Shown here: one piece after another, positions 55,101-62,554 of the stretch | Layout: each line of letters opens with the position of its first letter | Numbering within the stretch: position 1 is the first letter of the stretch | Source of the DNA: Chitinophagaceae bacterium | Lineage (GTDB): Bacteria > Bacteroidota > Bacteroidia > Chitinophagales > Chitinophagaceae | Assembly (NCBI GenBank): GCA_024508725.1 | Contig: JANINS010000003.1 | Span: forward strand, 1,488,001-1,552,000 | Direction: 5' to 3' | Length of the DNA stretch: 64,000 nucleotides | Notes under the pieces: model-generated | What the model saw: the letters and a program-made list of their open reading frames with translations, nothing else | The model's database searches: none | What the model was told of the DNA's origin: nothing | Position numbers and translations under genes: made by a program

Positions 55101-55755
55101 GCCGCTTAGAAAGATTTCGATATTCGGTGACCGTTTACTTTCGGCACATGCTGATAAGCTAAATGATGATGGAAGAATTTTCCTGCAAAAGATCGTGGAT
55201 TCATCTCAGCGCATGCAGGCTATGATCAATGACCTGCTTTCCGTTTCACTTATTTCAGGAAACAAATCTTTTGAACGTTGTAGTTTAAAAGATGTTCTGG
55301 AAGATGTATTGCAAACATTGGAGTTTAAGATCGAAGCAAAAAATGCCAGAGTTGAAGTAGAGGAATTGCCAATGGCTAATGTAATTCCTTCGCAAATTCG
55401 CCAGCTCTTCCAAAACCTCATCAGTAATTCACTCAAGTTTGTTGCTACAGACAGAGTCCCTGTAATAAGAATCACAAGATCAGTTGTTACTCCTGCAGAC
55501 CTGCAAAAGTATAATCTTACTGCAGGGGTTAATTATCTACGTATCAATGTTCAGGATAATGGTATCGGGTTCGAAAATGATTATGCTTCTAAAATTTTCG
55601 TGATATTTCAACGCTTACACGGAAAAGCTGAATATGAAGGAACAGGTATAGGTTTGGCGATTTGCAAAAAGATCGTTGAGAATCACGAGGGCATCATCTT
55701 CGCTGAAGGTAAATCTGGTGTTGGTGCAACATTTTCTGTGATACTTCCGGTATAG
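52177..55755 (+). CDS. Six-PAS sensor histidine kinase
   Basis: 1192 residues, soluble, no membrane helices. An N-terminal helical domain (15-160, resembling RsbR-type N-domains) is followed by six PAS domains at about 169-290, 305-413, 429-538, 557-668, 682-808 and 822-941, then HisKA with His971 (SHDLQEPLRK) and HATPase (DNGIGFEN, GTGIGLAICKK). PAS 3 and 4 are very alike (HLGNW..D, DELYRI.G.EP), as are 1, 5 and 6, pointing to internal duplication. No response regulator is adjacent. Start is GTG 52177; ATG 52198 is possible. Confidence 0.92.
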   Translation: MQSAQKQMAGKLQLRYLPGFAEFIKNEKLVDYIKVQLRYSHELKLPLLRFFEAMSEEEIIAVSIPSQTEFLDAIIHNEAKEYIEESQRKWIANQLEIIDKYDVAPEDITLVSYVRKKALIAFLPEYTAILADALAIISEIDTLNAESDTYATATYMKILREKLNERSHFIERITETSPGIIYVFDLLDEKEVYANKMMTQLLGYEPDEWQRLDTKFVAELIHPEDVATIEANQKAFATAADGEVRSIRYRIKNKSGEYRWMRTYESIFKRAEDGTPIQVIGIALDIETEKRTADQLHKREQQLLEAQALANIGSFVWNPVSGESETTPQLLKILGIENSMALDSFLTKVHPADKPMLKNILNELMNDRKPVDIEYRYNGDNDDEQKILWLKATATENKSQPNIVKGTLMDVTDRHHMVQRLQRSEEINKKAQTLTHLGNWTWDLVKNKLEWSDELYRIYGFEPGLEISHDLIRSFNHPEDRNKVAEVIQKSLQDHQPYDFYYRIIRKDGSIKTLHAIGEILEDENGKAFKMLGTLQDVTERETLIDRLQRSETLYKQAQSIAHLGNWIYDVKADKLFWTDELYRIFGLEPQSEELSWERFLQMVHEEDKEVVIAFAGEAMKTGKPFEMYHRNIRKDGSVRTVHIRGEGLLDDDGNVYQIFGTSQDVTEQQKIEQELRENQNFIKKIADATPAIITTYNINTGKYHFISEGIRSLLGYEPEDGLKEGVEFFARLMHPDDIMPIMQKNAKALEMANAPENEEADVVVDFQYRMKRKDGEYRWFHTFGTVFDRNAQGKVENVLNISIDITDRIKAEETIVEQQKFISHIAEASPTILYLFDLEENRFLYLNKEVTEVLGYTPEEIISLGDKVFQYLHPEDTIKSDDTYVKYKHENAVTMHQFEGRVMSRSGEWKWLLTREVVFKRNDEGKATQVLGSALDITDRKNMEGHLSKKNLELEQSNTNLEEFAYVASHDLQEPLRKISIFGDRLLSAHADKLNDDGRIFLQKIVDSSQRMQAMINDLLSVSLISGNKSFERCSLKDVLEDVLQTLEFKIEAKNARVEVEELPMANVIPSQIRQLFQNLISNSLKFVATDRVPVIRITRSVVTPADLQKYNLTAGVNYLRINVQDNGIGFENDYASKIFVIFQRLHGKAEYEGTGIGLAICKKIVENHEGIIFAEGKSGVGATFSVILPV

Positions 55756-55793
55756 TTTTTTAAAACCTTGGATATTCATTAGATCGATTCCCT

Positions 55794-55801
55794 TATTTTT
55801 G
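55794..55801 (+). promoter_or_regulatory. -7 box of tRNA-Leu
   Basis: TATTTTTG, exact TAnnTTTG match, 10 bases before the tRNA 5' end. Confidence 0.45.
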
Positions 55802-55811
55802 CACCCCTCAA

Positions 55812-55893
55812 GCGGATGTGGCGAAATTGGCAGACGCACTAGACTTAGGATCTAGCGCCGCAAGGCATGTAGGTTCGACCCCTATCATCCGCA
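55812..55893 (+). tRNA. tRNA-Leu (anticodon UAG)
   Basis: 82 bases. Acceptor stem GCGGATG with CATCCGC, D-arm, anticodon stem CTAGA/TCTAG around the loop CTTAGGA with anticodon TAG, long class II variable arm, T-loop GGTTCGACCCC. The long variable arm fits leucine. CCA is not encoded. Confidence 0.96.
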
Positions 55894-55902
55894 CAAAAAT
55901 TT

Positions 55903-55925
55903 ATCCCGCAACAGCGGGATTTTTT
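55903..55925 (+). terminator. Terminator after tRNA-Leu
   Basis: Perfect stem ATCCCGC (55903-55909) with GCGGGAT (55914-55920), loop AACA, followed by five T. Confidence 0.88.
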
Positions 55926-56013
55926 ATTGCCGCTTAACACCATTTTAACGGTGAATTCTTATTTCTGAGCTGCCATCAAAGCATTCTGCCTCATTATTTC
56001 ACTTGCAAACGCC

Positions 56014-56021
56014 TACTTTTG
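56014..56021 (+). promoter_or_regulatory. -7 box of tig
   Basis: TACTTTTG, 21 bases before the tig ATG. Confidence 0.5.
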
Positions 56022-56042
56022 CAGCCCATTTAGAAATTTTAT

Positions 56043-57401
56043 ATGGCAACAGTTACAAGAGAAAATATCGGGCTGCTGAATGATAAACTCACAGTTAAGC
56101 TCACTAAAGAAGATTATTTCCCGGCTTTTGAAAAAAGCCTGAAGAACTATGCAAAGTCTGCCAACATTCCGGGTTTTAGAAAAGGAATGGTGCCTGCAGG
56201 TGTAGTTAAAAAAATGTATGGACAGAGTGTATTTACAGATGAAGTGCTTCGCACAGTTGAAAAAGAATTGAACAGTTATTTAGGTAAAGAACAGCTCGAC
56301 ATATTTGCTCAGCCACTTCCCATGGAGAATGATGCAAGAGGAATTGATATGAACAATCCCGCTGAGTATGAATTTGCTTTTGAAATTGGATTAAAGCCCG
56401 AAATCAATATCGATACTAACCAACTGAAGGTTACCAAATACAAAGTTCAGGTTACTGACGAGATGGTGAATGAAGAAGTGGAGCGTTTGCAAACACGCCA
56501 TGGAAAAATGACAGAACCTGAAACGGTAACAGGAGACGATAATGTTTTGAATGTAAACTTTGTTGAGGTTGATGCCACTGGAAATGAAGTGGAAGGCGGA
56601 ATAGTAAAAGACAATTCTCTATTGGTAAAATATTTCAACGAAGCAACTCGTCCGAAGTTAATGGGATTGAAGAAAGACGATTCAGTTACGATCAACCTTA
56701 ACGAATCTTTCGACGAGAAAGAAAGAAATACGATCGCTGCTGATCTTGGTATTACTGCAGAAGATGCGGCATCAAAATCTTTCAAACTGGTTGTTACGAA
56801 AGTTGGTCATGTAGAAAAAGCTGAGTTGAATGATGAGTTCTTTAAAGCTGTTTATCCAACCAACGAGATCAACTCAGAAGCCGATTTCAGGGCTGCTTTA
56901 AAAGCTGAGATCGAGAAGTATTACGATCAGCAGGCTCGTAACCAGGTTCACGACCAGATCTATCATATTCTGGTTGATCATACACACATCGAATTCCCGG
57001 AAAACTTCCTGAAAAAATGGTTGCAAACAGGTGCTGAGAAACCAAAAACTGCCGAAGAGGCAGAAAAAGAGTATCCATCTTTTGCAAATCAGTTAAAGTG
57101 GACACTCATTAGCAGTAAATTGATCGCTGATGATAAGATCGAAGTAACTCCTGAAGATATTAAGGCTTTTGCAAAAGCCCAGTTATTCGGTTATATGGGG
57201 ATGAATACTTTTGGCGATGATCAACCTTGGATAGAAGATTACATTAATAAAATGATGAAAGATCAGAAGTATGTAGAGGATAGTTATCATCGCATCAGCA
57301 CAGAAAAACTTTTCGAAGCTTTGGAAGCCAAAGCCCAGGCAACAGAAGAGCCGATAAGTGCAGAAGATTTTGCAGCGAAACTGCACCATCATCATCACTA
57401 A
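56043..57401 (+). CDS. tig: Trigger factor
   Basis: 452 residues. N-terminal ribosome-binding domain with the signature region NIPGFRKGMVP, a middle PPIase-like domain (about 150-245) and the C-terminal chaperone arms. It binds nascent chains at the ribosome exit. The Gly-Phe-Arg-Lys ribosome-docking motif is intact. The C-terminus is KLHHHHH, a natural run of five His. It stands upstream of clpP-clpX, but the Uma2 gene on the other strand separates them. Confidence 0.94.
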   Translation: MATVTRENIGLLNDKLTVKLTKEDYFPAFEKSLKNYAKSANIPGFRKGMVPAGVVKKMYGQSVFTDEVLRTVEKELNSYLGKEQLDIFAQPLPMENDARGIDMNNPAEYEFAFEIGLKPEINIDTNQLKVTKYKVQVTDEMVNEEVERLQTRHGKMTEPETVTGDDNVLNVNFVEVDATGNEVEGGIVKDNSLLVKYFNEATRPKLMGLKKDDSVTINLNESFDEKERNTIAADLGITAEDAASKSFKLVVTKVGHVEKAELNDEFFKAVYPTNEINSEADFRAALKAEIEKYYDQQARNQVHDQIYHILVDHTHIEFPENFLKKWLQTGAEKPKTAEEAEKEYPSFANQLKWTLISSKLIADDKIEVTPEDIKAFAKAQLFGYMGMNTFGDDQPWIEDYINKMMKDQKYVEDSYHRISTEKLFEALEAKAQATEEPISAEDFAAKLHHHHH

Positions 57402-57409
57402 AAAACTAA

Positions 57410-57434
57410 AGAGCCTTTCAAATCGAAAGGCTCT
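57410..57434. terminator. Bidirectional terminator between tig and the Uma2 gene
   Basis: Perfect ten-base stem AGAGCCTTTC (57410-57419) with GAAAGGCTCT (57425-57434), loop AAATC. The Uma2 stop codon abuts it. Confidence 0.82.
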
Positions 57435-58033
57435 TATTCTTTTGCGAGTTTTGTTCCTTTATAAATTTCGGCAAGAGATAATTCGAAATCTGCTGTTTTG
57501 ATGGTTATGTTTTCTTGCAGGGAATTGTATTCTTTCATTTCCCAAACTCCATTCTCAATACGTGTAAAGAACTCTACATTAATAACATCAGTGTCTATCA
57601 GGATGTACTCCTTCAATGTTGGAATAGCACGATACAACTTAAACTTCGTTCCTCTGTCGTATTCTTTAGTTGAAGGAGAAAGTATCTCTATCACTACGGA
57701 TGGATTTATAACAGTGTCTTCATCCAGTTCTGAGGTTTTAAGTTCCCCACAATAAATGGTGATGTCAGGATAAGTATAAAGCGTATTCTCAGGAATGTTC
57801 AACCTCATATCGCTGCCAAAAGGCTGACAGGGCTTACCCTCTAAACGAAACGCAAGTCGTCCATAAACATTTTTGAAAATAAAATTATGACGAGTATTGG
57901 CTCCACTCATAGCAAACATCTCACCCTGGTAATACTCATGCTTTTCATGCGAAGCTTTTTCAAACTTCAGGTACTCCTCTTCTGTGAGTTTTGTTTTACC
58001 ATAAGCTACAGCCGGCTCTCTAACATCATGCAT
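57434..58033 (-). CDS. Uma2/DUF820 endonuclease-fold protein
   Basis: 199 residues. [55 protein letters not shown] and KEYILIDTD are the restriction-endonuclease-like core of DUF820/Uma2. The function of these proteins is unknown. The frame starts at a TTG (58039) in the -7 box TAAATTTG; the ATG at 58033 is used. It interrupts the tig-clpP-clpX neighbourhood on the opposite strand, perhaps by insertion. Confidence 0.85.
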   Translation of the reverse strand: MHDVREPAVAYGKTKLTEEEYLKFEKASHEKHEYYQGEMFAMSGANTRHNFIFKNVYGRLAFRLEGKPCQPFGSDMRLNIPENTLYTYPDITIYCGELKTSELDEDTVINPSVVIEILSPSTKEYDRGTKFKLYRAIPTLKEYILIDTDVINVEFFTRIENGVWEMKEYNSLQENITIKTADFELSLAEIYKGTKLAKE

Positions 58034-58036
58034 AAC

Positions 58037-58044
58037 CAAATTTA
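58037..58044 (-). promoter_or_regulatory. -7 box of the Uma2 gene, leaderless-type
   Basis: Minus-strand TAAATTTG ending three bases before the ATG at 58033. Confidence 0.5.
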
Positions 58045-58158
58045 CATTTTCTGGCAGCTTTGTAAGAAATTTTGTCTGCTTTGCCGCTTTGCACAGTATT
58101 TGAGTATCAATCCCTCATATATCTAAATCTCTTACCTTCAACGAGTAAAATCAACAAC

Positions 58159-58860
58159 ATGGATTTTGGAAAAGAGTTCGAAAAATATGCTGTAAAGCAC
58201 ATGGGCATTAGTAGTGCTACGGTTCAGAATGTAACAAGACACCAGGTAAGCAATCTCACTCCTTATATCATCGAAGAAAGACCACTGAACGTAGCCAGCA
58301 TGGACGTTTTCAGCCGTTTGATGATGGACAGGATCATATTTATGGGTGAAGCAGTGAACGATTATGTTGCAAACATCGTTACAGCCCAGATGCTGTTCCT
58401 GGAAAGTACTGATAGAACACGAGACATCCAGATGTACCTGAATAGTCCGGGTGGCAGTGTTTACGCAGGATTGGGTATTTATGATACCATGCAGTTCATT
58501 AATCCCGATGTTGCTACGATCTGTACAGGAATGGCTGCAAGTATGGGTGCCGTTTTACTTTGTGCAGGTGCTGCTAAAAAAAGAACCGCTTTAAAGCACA
58601 GTCGTATCATGATCCATCAGCCAAGTGGTGCTATTGGTGGACAGGCAAGTGATATTGCAATTACCGCAAGAGAGATCAGGAAATTAAAAGGAGAATTGTA
58701 CGAGATCATCTCTCATCATTCAGGCAAAACAGCTGAAGAAGTAGCTAAAGATTCTGATCGTGATTTCTGGATGAGTGCTGAAGCTGCAAAAGAATACGGA
58801 ATTGTAGATGAAGTACTGATCACCAATCCTAAAAAAGAGAAAAAATCAACATTGTTATAA
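58159..58860 (+). CDS. clpP: ATP-dependent Clp protease proteolytic subunit, first copy
   Basis: 233 residues from ATG 58159; the upstream open frame (from 58072) is not ClpP-like. Active-site Ser in GMAASMGAVLL, His in RIMIHQPSG and Asp in DRDFWM are all present. It forms a 14-mer peptidase with ClpX or ClpA. The second copy begins seven bases later, so the two are cotranscribed. Confidence 0.95.
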   Translation: MDFGKEFEKYAVKHMGISSATVQNVTRHQVSNLTPYIIEERPLNVASMDVFSRLMMDRIIFMGEAVNDYVANIVTAQMLFLESTDRTRDIQMYLNSPGGSVYAGLGIYDTMQFINPDVATICTGMAASMGAVLLCAGAAKKRTALKHSRIMIHQPSGAIGGQASDIAITAREIRKLKGELYEIISHHSGKTAEEVAKDSDRDFWMSAEAAKEYGIVDEVLITNPKKEKKSTLL

Positions 58861-58867
58861 GCGAAAA

Positions 58868-59524
58868 ATGATTGAAATGAACTTAATGTATAAAAACCCG
58901 TTTTTATCTGAAGAGGAAGGTGAAGAAGAACCTGACATGGATGAGGCCAAGCCACCGAAAGAAGAACATTCGCCTTACATCCTGAAAAAGATGGAACAGC
59001 TTTTCCTGAAAAGCCGTTCTGTTTATCTCTGGGGTGCTGTAGAAGATCGTTCTGCAAGAGAAGTAGTAAGTAAATTATTGCTTTTAGATGCTGATAAACC
59101 AGGTGAGGAGATCAAATTCTATATCAATAGTCCGGGTGGAGTTGTAACCAGCGGTATGGTGATCTATGATACCATCAAGATGATAAAAAGCCCGGTTTCC
59201 ACTATCTGTATGGGTTTAGCGGCAAGTATGGGCTCAATTTTATTGAGTGTAGGAGAAAAAGGAAGGAGATTTATTTATCCTCACGGTGAAGTAATGATTC
59301 ACCAGCCAAGTTTGGGTGGATATTTAAGAGCTACTTCGGCTGATATAGAGATCCAGGCTGAACAAATTGAAAAAACTAAGCTGTTGGGAGCTAAGATATT
59401 AGCTGAAAACTGCGGTAAAACTGTGGAGCAGATATTGAAAGACTTCGACCGTGACTATTGGATGGATGCTGAAACAGCTGTGAAGTATGGCATCGTTGAC
59501 GGTGTTATGGACAAACTATCGTGA
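58868..59524 (+). CDS. clpP: ATP-dependent Clp protease proteolytic subunit, second copy
   Basis: 218 residues with an acidic N-terminal extension (EEEGEEEPDMDEAKPPKEE) not seen in the first copy. Active-site Ser (GLAASMGSILL), His (EVMIHQPSLGG) and Asp (FDRDYWM) are intact. It may form mixed rings with the first copy. It lies directly before clpX. Confidence 0.94.
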   Translation: MIEMNLMYKNPFLSEEEGEEEPDMDEAKPPKEEHSPYILKKMEQLFLKSRSVYLWGAVEDRSAREVVSKLLLLDADKPGEEIKFYINSPGGVVTSGMVIYDTIKMIKSPVSTICMGLAASMGSILLSVGEKGRRFIYPHGEVMIHQPSLGGYLRATSADIEIQAEQIEKTKLLGAKILAENCGKTVEQILKDFDRDYWMDAETAVKYGIVDGVMDKLS

Positions 59525-59535
59525 AAACTGTAAGT

Positions 59536-59633
59536 TTCAGGGGTAAATCAGCGTTATTTAACCTGATTTAATGAGTATTGGTGCAACAGAATGTTAGCTT
59601 TGTTGCTCAATAGGTAGGAAAAACACCCCTGAA
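59536..59633 (+). promoter_or_regulatory. Long-range foldable leader between clpP2 and clpX
   Basis: Outer arms TTCAGGGGT (59536-59544) and ACCCCTGAA (59625-59633) are perfect complements 80 bases apart. Inside are AAATCAG (59545-59551) with CTGATTT (59563-59569) and GCAACA (59583-59588) with TGTTGC (59601-59606). The three helices could form a junction ending 12 bases before the clpX ATG. A TAGCTTTG -7 box lies within (59595-59602). Confidence 0.4.
59595..59602 (+). promoter_or_regulatory. Possible internal -7 box of clpX
   Basis: TAGCTTTG, 43 bases before the clpX ATG; would allow clpX to be expressed apart from the two clpP genes. Confidence 0.4.
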
Positions 59634-59645
59634 TAATCAAGATAA

Positions 59646-60878
59646 ATGGCGAAACAAACACATCTACACTGTTCTTTTTGTGGAAGAAGCCGTGATGAGG
59701 TTAAGATCCTTATTGCCGGACAGGAAGGTCATATCTGCGAGAACTGTGTAGAACATGCCCAGGAAATCATTTCACAGGAACTGCAGGTGAAGCATGAAAG
59801 CTCATCAAGCCAGTTCAAATTCACGATAAAGAAACCGGTTGAGATCAAGAACTTTTTGGATGAATATGTGATCGGACAGGAAGATGCAAAAAAGGTTCTT
59901 TCTGTTGCGGTCTACAATCATTATAAAAGGATCACTCACAAACAACAGCCGGAGGATATTGAGATCGAGAAGAGCAATATCATCATGGTGGGTGAAACCG
60001 GTACCGGTAAAACGCTTTTGGCAAAAACCATTGCACGTTTGCTCAATGTTCCTTTTGCAATTGTTGATGCTACTGTTTTCACTGAAGCAGGTTATGTAGG
60101 TGAAGATGTTGAAAGCATGCTCACTCGTTTGTTACAGAATTGTAATTACGATGTGGCGGCAGCAGAACGAGGCATCGTTTACATTGATGAGATAGATAAA
60201 ATTGCCCGTAAAGGTGATAATCCATCCATCACTCGAGATGTAAGTGGTGAAGGTGTGCAACAGGGATTGCTGAAAATGCTCGAAGGAACAGAAGTTTTGG
60301 TTCCGCCACAAGGTGGAAGAAAACATCCTGAGCAGAAGATGATCAAGATCGACACAAAGAACATTCTCTTCATTTGTGGGGGAGCTTTCGATGGAGTGGA
60401 TAAGATCATCAGCAGAAGGATCAACACCAATGCAATCGGATTTACCAATAAAGAAAGACAGGAAGCTCAGCGTAAGCATTTACTTGAGTTTATCAATGCA
60501 CAGGATCTGAAATCTTTTGGATTGATACCAGAATTACTGGGCCGTTTACCTGTAGTTACTCACTTGAATCCTTTGGATGCAGAAACATTGAGAAACATTC
60601 TTACAGAGCCAAAAAATTCTTTACTCAAGCAGTACACCAAGCTATTTGAACTGGAAGGAATTGAACTTACGATAGATGGTGATGTGCTTGACTTTATGAC
60701 GGCGAAAGCTTTGGAATATAAACTCGGTGCCAGAGGATTAAGAAGCATCTGCGAAAGCATTTTGACTGATGCCATGTTCGAATTGCCTGGAACCAGCCAG
60801 AAGAGTTTACATGTGACAATGGATTATGCAGAAAGAATGTTCGACAAGAGTAAGTTGAGTCATTTGAAAGTAGCTTAG
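59646..60878 (+). CDS. clpX: ATP-dependent Clp protease ATPase ClpX
   Basis: 410 residues. N-terminal C4 zinc finger ([10 protein letters not shown] and CENC), Walker A GETGTGKT, Walker [11 protein letters not shown], the IGF-type ClpP-docking loop near NAIGFTNKE, and sensor 2 GARGLRSI. Unfolds tagged proteins and feeds them to ClpP. Ends in a terminator. Confidence 0.97.
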   Translation: MAKQTHLHCSFCGRSRDEVKILIAGQEGHICENCVEHAQEIISQELQVKHESSSSQFKFTIKKPVEIKNFLDEYVIGQEDAKKVLSVAVYNHYKRITHKQQPEDIEIEKSNIIMVGETGTGKTLLAKTIARLLNVPFAIVDATVFTEAGYVGEDVESMLTRLLQNCNYDVAAAERGIVYIDEIDKIARKGDNPSITRDVSGEGVQQGLLKMLEGTEVLVPPQGGRKHPEQKMIKIDTKNILFICGGAFDGVDKIISRRINTNAIGFTNKERQEAQRKHLLEFINAQDLKSFGLIPELLGRLPVVTHLNPLDAETLRNILTEPKNSLLKQYTKLFELEGIELTIDGDVLDFMTAKALEYKLGARGLRSICESILTDAMFELPGTSQKSLHVTMDYAERMFDKSKLSHLKVA

Positions 60879-60898
60879 AAAACGAACTTAATAATTTG

Positions 60899-60927
60899 AA
60901 AAAGCGATCATCATTGGTCGCTTTTTT
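60899..60927 (+). terminator. Terminator of clpX
   Basis: Stem AAAGCGATC (60901-60909) with GGTCGCTTT (60916-60924), one G-T pair, loop ATCATT, followed by T-rich tail. Confidence 0.8.
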
Positions 60928-60933
60928 GTTGCA

Positions 60934-61019
60934 AGTATCGCAAAGTTTGCTGAGCTGTATGCAAAGAAGGCTGAGTGCTTTGCGATCTTTGCGGATTTCT
61001 TAGTGCTCTTTGCGATACT
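60934..61019. repeat. Inverted repeat of ATCGCAAAG words
   Basis: Arms AGTATCGCAAAG (60934-60945) and CTTTGCGATACT (61008-61019) are perfect 12-base complements. More TTTGCG words lie between. Similar in style to 11194-11269. Confidence 0.6.
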
Positions 61020-61044
61020 CTATTGCTAAAGTAAAGATCTGAAT

Positions 61045-61129
61045 GTACAAGTGTCACGCTAAAGACGTGATAAATGCGACGCAACAAAAGCTAAATAGTA
61101 GTTTTGCAGCCGACCTAATAAAGTCTATA
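61045..61129 (+). repeat. RA repeat copy 14, split by a small hairpin
   Basis: GTACAAGTG, then TCACGCTAAAGACGTGATAAA (61054-61074, shown here as one inserted stem-loop TCACG/CGTGA), then TGCGACGCAAC, AAAAGCTAAATAGTAG and CAGCCGACCTAATAAA. Confidence 0.65.
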
Positions 61130-61146
61130 ACCACAAAACATACAAC

Positions 61147-61302
61147 ATGCAGGAATTAATTGATCGTGTATCACAGGAAGCCGGAGTAACGCCTGAGCAG
61201 GCAAAAAAATCGATTGAAGCTGTAGCCAATTTTGTAAAAGAGAAATTTCCGATGATGGCCGGAGCAGTTGATCAACTGTTTGGGGCCGGCGGTAACAACT
61301 AA
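61147..61302 (+). CDS. Small conserved-looking protein, 51 residues
   Basis: MQELIDRVSQEAGVTPEQAK at the start, then a helical segment with FVKEKFPMMAGAVDQLFG. The short, amphipathic, Glu/Lys-rich helices resemble small DUF2267-like helical proteins, but this is weak. An ATG start, stop TAA, plain codon use and a strong terminator right after support a real gene. Located between an RA copy and the terminator. Confidence 0.7.
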   Translation: MQELIDRVSQEAGVTPEQAKKSIEAVANFVKEKFPMMAGAVDQLFGAGGNN

Positions 61303-61307
61303 AAAGT

Positions 61308-61337
61308 ATATCGCACAGAGCTGACTCTGTGCGATAT
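61308..61337. terminator. Terminator between the small gene and acyl-CoA dehydrogenase
   Basis: Perfect 13-base stem ATATCGCACAGAG (61308-61320) with CTCTGTGCGATAT (61325-61337), loop CTGA. The T-run is on the minus-strand side (TTTTT after two bases), so it terminates the dehydrogenase and may also act on the small gene. Confidence 0.8.
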
Positions 61338-61347
61338 TTAAGCTTGC

Positions 61348-62487
61348 TTATTGTAAAACGTCTCGTGCAATAACGAGCTTCTGAATTTCTGAAGTTCCTT
61401 CACCAATGGTGCAGAGTTTTGCATCACGGTAATGTTTCTCTACCGGAAAATCTTTCGTGTAACCATATCCACCAAATATCTGCACTGCATCGTTGGCAAC
61501 TTTCACAGCTACTTCTGATGCGTAATATTTAGCCATTGCAGACTCTTTGGTCATCTTCATGCCTTTTATCTTCATATCGCAGGCTTGCCAGATCAGCAGG
61601 TCAGAAGCCATGATCTCTGTAGCCATATCTGCCAGTTTAAAACTGATTGCCTGGAAGTTTGAGATTGGTTGATCGAACTGGTGACGCTCTTTTGAATATT
61701 GCACTGCAGCTTCATAAGCACCTTTGGCAATACCTGCAGAAAGTGCAGCAATGGAAATTCTTCCACCATCTAAAACTTTCAATGCCTGGCGAAAACCATC
61801 ACCTACTTCTCCCAAACGATTGGCATCAGGTATACGGCAGTTCTCAAATATCATCTCAGCCGTTTCACTGGCTCTCATTCCCAGTTTGTTTTCTTTTTTA
61901 CCACCGCTAAAACCTGGAGTTCCTCTTTCAACGATAAACGCAGTTGAATTACCGCTTGTTCTTGGTTCACCGGTACGACAGATCACTACGGCAACATCTC
62001 CGCTTTTACCATGAGTGATCCAGCTCTTTGTTCCATTCAACACCCACTCGTCACCATCTTTTACAGCAACTGTTTTCATGTTACCAGCATCGCTACCTGT
62101 GTTGGGTTCTGTTAAACCCCAGGCACCAATAAATTCAGCGGTGGCAAGTTTTGGAAGATATTTTTTCTTTTGTTCTTCGGTACCGAAAGCGAGAATGTGT
62201 CCTGTACAAAGAGAATTATGTGCTGCAAGGCTAAGTCCGATAGAGCCACACACTTTTGATATCTCCTGGATCACTGCATTGTATTCGAAATAGGAAAGAC
62301 CTGAACCACCATATTCCTCAGGAACCAATACACCCATCAATCCAAGTTTCCCCATTTCTTTGAATATTTCTACGGGGAATTCCTGGCTCTCATCCCATTC
62401 CATAACTCTTGGTTTGATATGCTGATTGGCAAAGTTCCTGGCTGTTTGTGTTACTTGTTGTGTTAGTTCTGTAGGCTGGAAATTCAT
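61348..62487 (-). CDS. Acyl-CoA dehydrogenase
   Basis: 379 residues. FAD-binding AWGLTEPNTGSDAGNMKT, FGGYGYTKDFPVEKHYRDAK and the catalytic Glu in IGEGTSEIQ. Oxidises a short- or branched-chain acyl-CoA in fatty-acid or amino-acid breakdown; chain length is not decidable. No ETF genes nearby. A TACATTTG box lies 25 bases before the ATG. Confidence 0.94.
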   Translation of the reverse strand: MNFQPTELTQQVTQTARNFANQHIKPRVMEWDESQEFPVEIFKEMGKLGLMGVLVPEEYGGSGLSYFEYNAVIQEISKVCGSIGLSLAAHNSLCTGHILAFGTEEQKKKYLPKLATAEFIGAWGLTEPNTGSDAGNMKTVAVKDGDEWVLNGTKSWITHGKSGDVAVVICRTGEPRTSGNSTAFIVERGTPGFSGGKKENKLGMRASETAEMIFENCRIPDANRLGEVGDGFRQALKVLDGGRISIAALSAGIAKGAYEAAVQYSKERHQFDQPISNFQAISFKLADMATEIMASDLLIWQACDMKIKGMKMTKESAMAKYYASEVAVKVANDAVQIFGGYGYTKDFPVEKHYRDAKLCTIGEGTSEIQKLVIARDVLQ

Positions 62488-62511
62488 AAAAGCGAACGAT
62501 TGTTAGTTTTG

Positions 62512-62519
62512 CAAATGTA
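62512..62519 (-). promoter_or_regulatory. -7 box of the acyl-CoA dehydrogenase gene
   Basis: Minus-strand TACATTTG, about 25 bases before the ATG at 62487. Confidence 0.45.
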
Positions 62520-62554
62520 GGGGAGCAATACTACAATCGATCATCTTTTTTTCA

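Noticed and set aside
57380-57401. His codons as a cloning tag or vector contamination
   Set aside because: The surrounding sequence is continuous chromosome with native terminator and neighbouring genes; no vector sequence is seen.
58072-58158. N-terminal extension of the first ClpP
   Set aside because: Unlike ClpP; the conserved N-terminus begins at ATG 58159.
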